A stretch of 64,000 nt of DNA from Prorocentrum cordatum (Eukaryota; Sar; Dinophyceae; Prorocentrales; Prorocentraceae), in the NCBI GenBank assembly GCA_963575745.1, contig CAUYUJ010019091.1, positions 62,001-126,000 of the forward strand, read 5' to 3'. The position numbers and the translations under genes were made by a program. Of this stretch, positions 54,719-63,629 are shown in pieces (position 1 is the stretch's first letter; the number at the start of each line of letters is the position of its first letter). The notes under the pieces were generated by a model. It did no database searches, was not told where the DNA came from, and worked only from the letters and a program-made list of their open reading frames with translations.

Positions 54719-55790
54719 GGGACTCGTAGAGCTTCCTGACAGTAAATAATGTGGAAAAAATTGCAGAGAACGACTAGTTTTTCAGCCCAGGCGATTTCAG
54801 ACCTCTCAAGATGACTCTAACAAAAAAACAAACAGTTTGGGAACCCAGCTCGAGTATGAAGCGAGTTCAGACCTCTCAATGCGACAGGCGACGCGTCTGA
54901 TGTCTCTGAATCGATTCCTGTGGTTACCAGCCCTGCAGCCCCCCTACAGCCCGAGTTAAGTGCAGAAAACCGACAGCAGCTCTGAGGATAACTCGAATAA
55001 TACAATAGTTTTGCGGACCTAGTTCGATCAGCAGACCGAGTCCCGAGCTCTGGGCTCGAAAGAATGACGCGCCTGATGTCTCCAAATGGATGTCTGTGAC
55101 CAGCAGCACTATAGCTCTCCCCGAGCACGAGTTAAGTGCAGAAAACCGAGAGCACTTCTCAAGATGTCGCGAACAACAAATAGTTTCCCGACCCTAGCTC
55201 GGGCAGCAGGCCGAGTTGAGAGCTCTCGATTGAACAGACGAATGCTTCTGATAATTTCCAATCGATTTCTGTGAGTATGAGCTCAATAGCCGCCATACAG
55301 CTCGAGTTAAGTACATAAAACCGAAAGTGTCTGCTACGATGACTCGACTAATACGAATAGATTTGCTAACCTACCTCGGCTAGCAGACCGAGTTCAGACT
55401 TCTCGATTCAAGAGGCGAACGCGCCTAATCATTCTGAATCGATTAGCTGTGCTTACAAGCTCTCTAGCTGTCCTAAAGCTCGAGTTATGTTTAGAAGACA
55501 TCGCGTGTCAAGATGACTCGAAACGGCCGATCCCGCCTGCCTGCCAGTAAAAGGTACCCGATCGAGCTGAGATCAAGATGGCGAGCGGGAATAAGATCGA
55601 ACATCATGGGAAAAAATACTAGAGCTCAAACGAATGTTCAAATTTTGAGAACAAAATTTTCAACCGACCAAAAGTCACCAAAAGGTCCGTCGAGATTTTT
55701 CTTGCCAACTAGCTCTCCAGTGCGCGGAATTACTCAAGCTTTCAGCAACTAGCTAAGGGAAGCTCTATGAGTTACACGCTGCAGAACCCG
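54719..55790 (+). repeat. 175-bp satellite array with type-1 terminal module
   Basis: Units near 54845, 55015, 55190 and 55370; terminal module 55525-55770. Confidence 0.75.
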
Positions 55791-55932
55791 AGAGACCACG
55801 GAAGGGCACGTGGAGCGGTGGGCGGAAGGGTGCGGCGGCGTACGCGCACCCGCCGGCTTCTTCTCTAACAACCCTACGTAGCCCAAGAGGCTATCCGGAA
55901 ATTACTCTTAAGCTTCCAGCAAGAACTGGGAG
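55791..55932. other. Short GC-rich insert related to 53986-54340
   Basis: Begins CAGAACCCGAGAGACCACGG and ends CTCTAACAACCCTACGTAGC..GGCTATCCGG, resembling the two ends of the larger insert; it lies in the same satellite module, upstream of AATTACTCTTAAGC. Candidate miniature mobile element. Confidence 0.45.
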
Positions 55933-55965
55933 CCGGCGGTAAACCGTCAACCAGGTTACCGCCGG
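55933..55965 (+). repeat. Hairpin element, empty copy 15
   Basis: Arms CCGGCGGTAA / TTACCGCCGG, perfect; loop ACCGTCAACCAGG. Confidence 0.85.
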
Positions 55966-56385
55966 GAGCCTCGTAGAGCTCTCCTCTGCACGACGCTGCT
56001 TGGAACACATGGGGGGAGCTATCTTGCGCGTGAGCTGAAAGCTTTGAAAATTACGTGTTCCTCTCAGAGCACTCGTGTAATACGAATAGTTTCGCGGATC
56101 TAGCTGAAGTAGCAGACCGAGTTTAGACCTCTCGATGGAACAGACAGACGCGCCCGATGATTCTGAATCGATGTCTGTAAGTAGCAGCTCTGTACCTTTC
56201 CTAATTCTTGAGAAGTATAGAAAATCGTCAACGCGCGTCGAGATGCTCAAAACGGCCCACGGTTCCCTCAAGTCTTTCGATAGTAATATTGCAGCTACGG
56301 ACCTGAGAATTTTACTGGCAGACGCGGCACAACCCACTAGAGGTGAGAAAAATACCGGTTTCCAAAACGAACTCTAAAACTGGCG
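55966..56385 (+). repeat. Post-hairpin module and one 175-bp satellite unit with type-2 end
   Basis: AGCCTCGTAGAGCTCTC.., unit near 56090, then GACGCGGCACAACCCACTAG at 56325. Confidence 0.65.
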
Positions 56386-56418
56386 CCGGCGGTGAACCGT
56401 CAACCTGATCACCGCCGG
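56386..56418 (+). repeat. Hairpin element, empty copy 16 (compensated TGA/TCA arms)
   Basis: Arms CCGGCGGTGA / TCACCGCCGG: both arms are changed at the paired position. Loop ACCGTCAACCTGA. This is the closest empty relative of the site of element D. Confidence 0.85.
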
Positions 56419-56689
56419 GAACCTCGTAGAGCTCCTAGCACGCGTAAGAGTGCTCAGCATGAAAAGAGAGGGCTTCTAGAAGCATTCTCGAAAAAGAGAA
56501 AACATGATTTTCTTCATGTCGACATAAAGTTGGTTGCGCCAAGTGTTTTGATAGTAAAAGGGCATCTAGAGAGCTGATATTAAGACGCGGAGGCCCTCAT
56601 AGTCGTCTACAGGTGCGAAAAATCTGCTTTCTCAAAATAAATGGTCAAATGTCAACCTTTGTTACCGCCGGGGGACTCGTAGAGCTTCC
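56419..56689 (+). repeat. Flank module shared with the right flank of element D, then a hairpin half-site
   Basis: 56419-56648 matches 63645-63885 over most bases (AGAGAAAACATGATTTT, GTGTTTTGATAGTAAAA, TCTGCTTTCTCAAAATAAAT). At 56650 it switches abruptly to GTCAACCTTTGTTACCGCC, a hairpin lacking its left arm. Confidence 0.65.
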
Positions 56690-57672
56690 TGACAGTATAT
56701 AATGTGGAAAAGAATTCCAGAGAATTTCAGCCCAAGCCAGACCTCTCAAGATGACTTTAGCAAAAAAACGAACAGTTTGGAACCCAGCTCGAGTGTCAAA
56801 CCGAGTTCAGACCTCTGAATGCGACAGGCGGACGCGTCTGATGTCTGTGAATCGACTCCTGTCATTACCAGCCCTGCAGCCGCACTACAGCCCGAGTTAA
56901 GTGCAGAAACCGACAGCCGATCTCAGGATGACTTGAATAATACAACAGTTTTCTGTACTTAACTCGAGCTCTAGGGCAGTTACAGAGCTCAGTTTCACAG
57001 AAATCGATTGTGAATCATCATTCGCGCTCGTCTGTTCAATAGAGAGCTCTGAACTCGGTCTGCTGCCCGAGCTAGGTCCGGGAAACTATTCGTATTGTTC
57101 GAGTGATCTTGAGAAGTGCTCTCGGTTTTCTACACTTAACTCGTGCTGGGGGACGGCTACAGTGCTCTTGGTCACAGAAATCGATTTGAAGACATCAGGC
57201 GCGTCCGTCTGTCGAACCAAGAGCTCGGAACTCGGTCTGCTGCTCGAACTAGCTCCGCGAAACCGAGAGCGTCTGATACGATGACTCGAATAATACGAAT
57301 AGGTTTGCGCACCTAGCTCGGCTAGCAGTCCGAGTTCAGACCTCTGGATTCAACAGACGAACGCGCCTAATCATTCTAGATCGATTAGTTGTGCTAACCA
57401 GCTCTGTAGCTGTCCTGAAGCTCGAGTTATCTTGAGAAAACCGTCACCGCGTAACCGCGCATCAAGATGACTCGAAACGGCCGATCCCGCCGGAGTGCTT
57501 TTTCGAAGTAAAAGGTACCCGATCGAGCTGAGATCGAGATGGCGAGCGGAAATAAGATCGAACATCATGGGAAAAAATAGAGCTCAAACGAATTGTTAAA
57601 TTTTGAGAACAAAATTTTCAACCGACTAAAAGTCAGCAAAAGGTCCGTCGAGATTTTTCTTGCCAACTGGCG
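56690..57672 (+). repeat. 175-bp satellite array containing an inverted block
   Basis: Forward units at 56740-56945. 56948-57262 reads as the inverse complement of the satellite (TACTTAACTCGAGCTC, GAACTCGGTCTGCTGCCCGA, TATTCGTATTGTTCGAGT), then the forward orientation resumes with a type-1 end (57475-57665). Confidence 0.75.
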
Positions 57673-57695
57673 CCGGGGGTGAACCGTCAACCTGG
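57673..57695 (+). repeat. Left half of the hairpin occupied by element D, with duplication
   Basis: CCGGGGGTGAACCG then TCAACCTGG (57687-57695), repeated at 63630-63638. Confidence 0.85.
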
Positions 57696-57729
57696 TTTTT
57701 TGGGTTTTCGGACCGATGCTCCAGCTGGG

Positions 57730-60700
57730 TCAACTGGCGGCCAGAATCTGTTGCGCCAAATGCACAACAGCGCTAGTAAGCGCCTCAGCAGCACTAAGTT
57801 CGGCGTCGGTTATCGTAGCACCCTCCAGGCACCACGCGGCTTCGCACACATCCCTCCAAACGAGAGGCATATTAGAGGACACGGAATAGGGGGAGGAGGA
57901 GGGGAGAGGAGAACACGAGACACACTTATTACAATCATATCTGTGATTGATGAAACCCACTTGAAGCCAAAAGCCGCACCCCGTTCCTTTGCTGCAAACT
58001 CCCCCATCGTATCCACCACGACAGGCGATAGGTTGTAGAAAGTCCTCAAAGCTAAACATGTACTCATATTGGTTGTAGAAGCAGTGGCCCTCGCGGGCCA
58101 AATGTGTAAGTTCATCAGCCCGTGTGTTATCTTCCCTGAATTCATGCCTATATAAGTCTTTCCCCAATCCAGAACTTCGAATGCCCAGATCCCCCGCAGC
58201 TCGATCTAGAACGTTAATACATCGGTCCACCCGTCTCTGGTATTGTTTGTTGTCGCATCGCCATCGTCCCGTCAGCCAGTTATTCACAAGTAAACTATCC
58301 CCTTTGATTTCTACCCCGAATCCTGGACTTACAATGTCCCACACCGTCTGCCTCTCGTAGATGATCGCCAATCTCTTAGCAAGTTTTTGTGTATCTTTCT
58401 CACTCGGTATACGCTCAGTATCCCCCACCATCTCGGGAGGTGTATAGTACGCCGCTGTGCCCTTCCAGTTCTGAACAAAGTACAGGAATACCTTTGGTTT
58501 ATCGTACATACACAAAAGATTCTGCCACATCTCCAGGAAAGAACTATAACTCGTCTCGACACTCGACCACCAGCAACTGCCATATGTAAGAATGTATGGA
58601 TACTGCCAGCTACGCTGGCCCACTCTCTCTGGACCAGCTCTCAACCTCTTGATCGTGGATGCCTGAGTACGGTTCCCGTGTAGACGGCAACATTCTGCCA
58701 TAATGTCCCTGCGCGTTGTCCACTCAACATTGTACATGAGCAATCCCCTTCTGCTGTCCACGAAAGCTCTGTTATCAGGACTGCAGTGATCAATATCATG
58801 ACCTGGCAGGGAGAGTGTGGGCAGTAGAGCCGCCGACCCACTCCCTGAATCAATATTCTCAGAAGCCAAAGAGTCACCGCCAAACCCTTGTCGTAGTCCC
58901 TGCAGTCGTCGTCTTTTCAAGTTCTGCCTGTTGAAGCTGGCGTCCTGGGTCGCAATGTGTCTGGCGAGCTCCTGTGAGACATCCTCCAGCCTATCACTCA
59001 ATGCAATACTCTCAGCAACAACTTGTGAGATGGCTCCCGCGAAAGATTGCGAGGGTGTATCAGCAAAGCGTACTCTCTTCTGGGAAGGCTCAGGATCAGC
59101 ACCAAACGTGGCGACGTGTGCCTGGGGTGTTCCCTCGCATTCGGGGCTTCCCCAGGACTTGCGTCCTGACGCCTCCTGCAAAACTTGGCGACGTTGCCTG
59201 AGGTGTTCCCACGCACTCGGGGCTTCCTCAGGACTTGCGCTCTGACGCCGTTGAACATGTCGACGGTGACAATCTGACAAGATATACTCCTTGATACTTC
59301 TCATCATCGTCCAGCTCTTCCAAGCAATCATCTGTACAGCTGATGGGAAATTGGCCTCAGCGAAATGCTGTCGCACCTTGTGGAGCATCTCAGGGCGCCA
59401 GACACCCCATGTTAGCGAAGACGGCTTGCGGCGGCACCACATACGCAGCAGGCACATGCCCTCAAAAGCATGTATGGTTCGCACCGCCTCAGCATCAAGC
59501 GTGAACATCTCTCCCGCATATAGCAGACGCGATTGGACCTGAGCTTGATAACGGCGATATTTATGTTTCAGCGGTACCGATCTGCACCCAAAATATGATA
59601 TCTGAGCGAAAAAGGATCCCCTGGCGCATTTAAGTCGATGCGCTAGGTCCTCGTGTCCCTCGAGAAAGCTTTTGCAGACAACGCAGCCCAGAATAGAAAG
59701 CGACTCCACCGGCGTGAAGGCAACTCGTTGGTCTCCGACTTGGGCCAGAATCGGCGTAGGGTCCTGGGTCCCGCATACGAGTATCTGCAAGGATGATGAC
59801 TTCCAACTCATTCCCCAGTCTGCTAAAGCAATGGTGAAAACATCAACGATCTTCTGGATTTCCTTAGCATTCCTCCCCACAAGGTACAGGTTATCAGCCC
59901 AAAGCGCATGGTTGTACGTGTGGTAGGTAGCGGGGTTGTGGGGGTCGGGGATCTCGTATCCTATGTTCTGAGCGTCCAGAGAGGCAACTACAGAGGCCCA
60001 CATGGCGATAACCACGATGTTGAAAGCTAGCGGGCTCTCAGTCCCACCCGTCCTCAAGCTCTTATCCCAAGAAACCCCATCCAGTTGGATCCCTTCGAAG
60101 ACGATGGTGCAATTTGTAACAGCGAGCGGCTCAATAAGTGCATATTGTAAGCGTGCTGGGATCTCAAGTTTATCCATTGCGCGTGCAAGCATACTGAGCG
60201 TGACATTGTCGAATGCTCGTGCAATATCTGCCGATGCAATATGTGCGCTCTGATCTTTGCCCCATATAGAAGCGTGCTGTGCAATACCTTTAAGTGCGGC
60301 CGCAATCTCCCATGTGTGCCGTCCCCCTGCGAAGCCGTAGATTCCCAACTTACTTTTCCACAAAGCCAGCCTGTCCTCAATAAGAATAGTGACCGCCGTG
60401 AGGTACCACTTGCCTAGAGTGTTGGAAATTATCAAATTCCTGGTGTCATCCAGGGACTCCATGTTGGACATCTTCGGCATGAGATTCAAATACACGCCAC
60501 ACCATGAGCTGGGAGTGCGCCGACGACCTGAATATATCTCCTGAAACACAGCAATGATCCTGCGCATCGAGCGCCATGGCAGAGCCTTGAGTAACTCAAT
60601 GCTAACACCATCGGGTCCACAAGCTTTGCCGCTACGAAGGCGAGCGCGGGCTCGATATATGACGGAAGGCGTGAGTGTGGGGCCAACTGCTTGGCTGTCA

Positions 60701-62067
60701 AGTGCTGCGCGACGGAGACGTGTAACAAGTTGTGCATTACGCTCACGCTCAGCAGAACATGTCATGGTACGTACAGCATGTGCCTGCACCTCCTCCTCCC
60801 AGGCCTCCCTGTCCTCCGTGACAATACCATCCACCTTCAATTTACGAACTCTCGTCCTCTTCCCCCTCCTAGTCGGTGCTACTGAATATTCAGCTTTCTG
60901 TCGATTGTATTCGTCTTGCAATGGTCGGAGTTGCCGTCTAAGTTCACGCTGTGCTTGCCGATTGCCTTTATGTTCACGAACTTGCTTTTCAAGTAGGGCA
61001 TGCTGTGGGGTCCTCGCAGGGGGTGACCTCTGGTGTCCAGGAGCACTCAGCAGGGGCAGGGCGTGATCACGAATTGTTCTTGCCATCTCCTCTGGGCCTA
61101 CTACAGGCACCTGGATATCCACCAAAGCTCGAAACATATCCTCCTCCCTATGGCTCTCGAACTGCTTATGGGCACTATGATGCCTAGGTGCAGGACGGTA
61201 ACGTGATGTAGGCTTCGCTGCAACATTCATCTCAACACGAACGAGAGCATGGTCGCTGAATCGGCTGTCGTGAGCCTCATACAACATGTCCACTCTACCG
61301 TCTACAATCATGTCAGACCAACTGGTGGGCACCATGATGTAATCAAGCACACGGGGAGCCGTCTGCCTGCCTAAAGGTTCAAAAGTAGGCACCCTCCGAG
61401 TCCCTAGTGTATTTGTCGCGCAGAGCCGCATCCGCTGCATGAAGCCCTCCATCTCCTCCCTCATGTGATCTTCCCTCCACCTCCTCTGTTCATGATCCCC
61501 CTTCACACCATACCCTCTATGCATAGCAATGGACAGAGCTTGGCCTGTGTGGATCCCGAACCTGGTCTCCAGTCCAGGCGTCAACTCCACTTGGCAGTCC
61601 CCCGCCAGCACAAGTCTGTAGTCGGACCCATTCTTCGAACAAAAGTGTGCAAACGTCTGCCTTATATAACTAAGCATATTCTTCTGAACATCAAGTGCAT
61701 CATCACGATCGCAGTGCGGGAAATACGCCGATACCAAGAAAACACACGGACGCCTAAACGCAAGTATTGAAATACGGTCTGTTGAAAAACTGGCTTTGAT
61801 ATTATGACGTTGTTGCCCTCTGATCACAACGCCAGCCTGCTTGCAAGTAGAGAGATAAGATTCCCATCCCAACTTTCTAAAACTGATCGAATTATGTGAG
61901 AGGTTCTGGCACTCCTGCAGACACACGATATTTACCCCCAGTGTCGACAGCAGGCGCATGCAACTAAATCCCCTGTCCTGACTCTTGCCGATCTTGTTCA
62001 CATTCAAAGTCCCAAGCTGCATGAGTAGGGAGTCAGGCAACCCACTCTTAGGACCCGTTGAGCCCCG
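57730..62067 (-). CDS. Element D ORF2: APE endonuclease, reverse transcriptase, permuted RNase H (intact)
   Basis: Open for 1445 codons from the ORF1 TGA; the first ATG is at 62022 (1430 residues). Numbering from residue 1 at 62040: APE endonuclease 7-275 with TLNVN (N13), LQECQ (E43), SAYFPH (Y106), AGDCQ (D148), LDYI (D233) and SDH 262-264. RT about 460-760 with GPDG 475, SADIARAFD 603-611 (motif A aspartate D605), GGTESPLAFN 665, HALWADNLYL (WADN 714-717) and WGMSWKSSS 742. RNase H 1242-1436 in permuted order: GDSLLV (D1248), RADELTH (D1309), YDGG (D1345), TDAELSAAE (E1414). Between RT and RNase H, a 77-bp duplicated DNA segment encodes unrelated peptides. It nicks target DNA, copies element RNA and removes RNA (family knowledge). 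This is the only uninterrupted ORF2 here. Confidence 0.92.
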   Translation of the reverse strand, partial: RGSTGPKSGLPDSLLMQLGTLNVNKIGKSQDRGFSCMRLLSTLGVNIVCLQECQNLSHNSISFRKLGWESYLSTCKQAGVVIRGQQRHNIKASFSTDRISILAFRRPCVFLVSAYFPHCDRDDALDVQKNMLSYIRQTFAHFCSKNGSDYRLVLAGDCQVELTPGLETRFGIHTGQALSIAMHRGYGVKGDHEQRRWREDHMREEMEGFMQRMRLCATNTLGTRRVPTFEPLGRQTAPRVLDYIMVPTSWSDMIVDGRVDMLYEAHDSRFSDHALVRVEMNVAAKPTSRYRPAPRHHSAHKQFESHREEDMFRALVDIQVPVVGPEEMARTIRDHALPLLSAPGHQRSPPARTPQHALLEKQVREHKGNRQAQRELRRQLRPLQDEYNRQKAEYSVAPTRRGKRTRVRKLKVDGIVTEDREAWEEEVQAHAVRTMTCSAERERNAQLVTRLRRAALDSQAVGPTLTPSVIYRARARLRSGKACGPDGVSIELLKALPWRSMRRIIAVFQEIYSGRRRTPSSWCGVYLNLMPKMSNMESLDDTRNLIISNTLGKWYLTAVTILIEDRLALWKSKLGIYGFAGGRHTWEIAAALKGIAQHASIWGKDQSAHIASADIARAFDNVTLSMLARAMDKLEIPARLQYALIEPLAVTNCTIVFEGIQLDGVSWDKSLRTGGTESPLAFNIVVIAMWASVVASLDAQNIGYEIPDPHNPATYHTYNHALWADNLYLVGRNAKEIQKIVDVFTIALADWGMSWKSSSLQILVCGTQDPTPILAQVGDQRVAFTPVESLSILGCVVCKSFLEGHEDLAHRLKCARGSFFAQISYFGCRSVPLKHKYRRYQAQVQSRLLYAGEMFTLDAEAVRTIHAFEGMCLLRMWCRRKPSSLTWGVWRPEMLHKVRQHFAEANFPSAVQMIAWKSWTMMRSIKEYILSDCHRRHVQRRQSASPEEAPSAWEHLRQRRQVLQEASGRKSWGSPECEGTPQAHVATFGADPEPSQKRVRFADTPSQSFAGAISQVVAESIALSDRLEDVSQELARHIATQDASFNRQNLKRRRLQGLRQGFGGDSLASENIDSGSGSAALLPTLSLPGHDIDHCSPDNRAFVDSRRGLLMYNVEWTTRRDIMAECCRLHGNRTQASTIKRLRAGPERVGQRSWQYPYILTYGSCWWSSVETSYSSFLEMWQNLLCMYDKPKVFLYFVQNWKGTAAYYTPPEMVGDTERIPSEKDTQKLAKRLAIIYERQTVWDIVSPGFGVEIKGDSLLVNNWLTGRWRCDNKQYQRRVDRCINVLDRAAGDLGIRSSGLGKDLYRHEFREDNTRADELTHLAREGHCFYNQYEYMFSFEDFLQPIACRGGYDGGVCSKGTGCGFWLQVGFINHRYDCNKCVSCSPLPSSSPYSVSSNMPLVWRDVCEAAWCLEGATITDAELSAAEALTSAVVHLAQQILAAS

Positions 62068-63210
62068 TCAACGACTTGAATTGAGAGCGGCCGTGAAATC
62101 ATCATACGTGCATGTGATATTTGTGTTGTGTTTAATCGTGCCATCCCATATGTCACGATGTACTTCCCAGTTGCCCGTCGCCACCTTGAATACAGCAACC
62201 TCAACCGGTCTGCGGCTCGCATCGGTAGGCTTCGTCCAGATCGTACTCGTACCATTGCCCGACCCCGTCTCGGCCTTGATATCCATCGCTGGGTTATTGC
62301 CTATCTTCTCACGCCATGTGCCGTAGAATCTCCCGCATGCCGAGATGTGATCCTTCTTCCATGGAGGTGCTTCCAAGCGGACTCTGACTGTTGCTGGGGT
62401 GGCTGTCATATTTGCGAACATGCTGGCACGTGTGGGTGGGCTACGTGCCGTCTGCTGTGGCGTGCGGGTGTTGTCAGGCGTGAAGGCATCTTCGAGAAGT
62501 TGCTTGATCTCCCAGAAAACTGAATCTTCTGTGCCCGCAGTGAACTTCATCTTCACCGAGCTCAGCATCATGCGGCTGCCGTTCAAGCGTAGGGTTCCCA
62601 TCGCATCGAATCGACTATCGATCTCGTTGGGAAGTATTGACCTGATATTAGTAATGAGCTGAGCAGCATCCGAATCCCTCATCATCGACTGTGAACGCTG
62701 AAGTGTTGACCCATTCCATTGTGTCCATCCAGTGAGCTCGACAAAGCTACGATGCCAAGAGAGCCTCTGTCCTCCCCCACCTCCCAGAGGATTGGCACCA
62801 GGGCCGGTACCGAAACCTCCAGAGGTGGATGCGCTGGCAGTGCTTGGTGGATTCGAACGGAGATCCCTCATCTGACGCTCTAGGTCACTCATGCGTTTGT
62901 CCTGCACCTCCTGATGGGTAGAAATGCGTGCGATATCAGCTTTCATCATTCCCTGCTCGGCTGCTGCTACCGCCTGACCTGCCATGATTTCTTTGTGAAA
63001 GTTTTGCATCCATCCAGGCGCCTCGCTCGCTGTGGACAAGCTGGCCGCCGCCTCAAGAGACTGGCGTGCCTGAGCAAGTGCATCCTGATATGCTCGTCCC
63101 TCCCCATCACGTCCCTCTGCCCCGCAATGACGAACCTGCCTCTGAAAATCCTCTCCTGCCCCCATGGCTGCATCCCTTCCTCCAGGCATGTTGGCAGCAA
63201 TATTGGCCAT
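62068..63210 (-). CDS. Element D ORF1, 380 residues from first ATG
   Basis: ATG at 63210 (MANIAANMPGG). The frame continues upstream without an ATG to a TGA near 63480 (a GTG at 63465 would give 465 residues). A helical region (residues about 15-130, ending DLERQMRDLRS) and a Gly-rich linker (GTGPGANPLGGGGGQ) precede the core SFVELTGWTQWNG, RLNGSRMMLSSVKMKFTAGT, EAPPWKKDHISACGRFYGTWR and STIWTKPT. Same architecture as ORF1 of B and C; presumed RNA-binding partner of ORF2. It ends NSSR then TGA CGG, with ORF2 in the same frame. Confidence 0.8.
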   Translation of the reverse strand: MANIAANMPGGRDAAMGAGEDFQRQVRHCGAEGRDGEGRAYQDALAQARQSLEAAASLSTASEAPGWMQNFHKEIMAGQAVAAAEQGMMKADIARISTHQEVQDKRMSDLERQMRDLRSNPPSTASASTSGGFGTGPGANPLGGGGGQRLSWHRSFVELTGWTQWNGSTLQRSQSMMRDSDAAQLITNIRSILPNEIDSRFDAMGTLRLNGSRMMLSSVKMKFTAGTEDSVFWEIKQLLEDAFTPDNTRTPQQTARSPPTRASMFANMTATPATVRVRLEAPPWKKDHISACGRFYGTWREKIGNNPAMDIKAETGSGNGTSTIWTKPTDASRRPVEVAVFKVATGNWEVHRDIWDGTIKHNTNITCTYDDFTAALNSSR

Positions 63211-63629
63211 ATCTTCAGAGTCTGGGAACCCCCACCTTTGAAGAAAAGCACGATCTTGTAACACTTCACTTGCACGTTTGAAGCTGTGGCGTGAAGTCCC
63301 GAAATATTGATCCAAATCAACAGAAGGTATGTCCAAGGAAGGACCCTGTCTACGGCACCACTGTGATGTTGTCTCTCCCCAATGTTCGAGACCACACTGC
63401 CGACGAAAGACAACTTGTGAATCCCAGGAGTCTTCCGTCCTGAGTCTTCCAGATCGTACTCTCACGATAACAATGAATCAATTATGCAAAGATATACGGT
63501 ACTCAGGCAAAAACGACTCTGAGGCACCGTGTACAGTAAGTGGAACAAAGAACGCCTTACTGCACAATGCAGCTCGAGACGAGGGGGACCCCAGCGGTGA
63601 GACCAAGCCAAGCGGGAGGTAAGCTCCGC

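Larger units (their letters stand above)
57696..63629 (-). mobile_element. Element D: intact hairpin-targeted non-LTR retrotransposon (about 5.9 kb)
   Basis: Bounded by the 9-base duplication TCAACCTGG in a hairpin loop. The 3' tail in sense is CCGAAAACCCAAAAAA. The 5' leader (about 63490-63629) is shared with elements E and F. Both ORFs are open over their full length, so this copy could be active or very recently inserted. Confidence 0.9.

Noticed and set aside
54192-54749. Plus-strand frame of 185 residues
   Set aside because: Lies in GC-rich palindromic sequence, crosses the hairpin at its end and shows no domain; random openness at high GC is sufficient.
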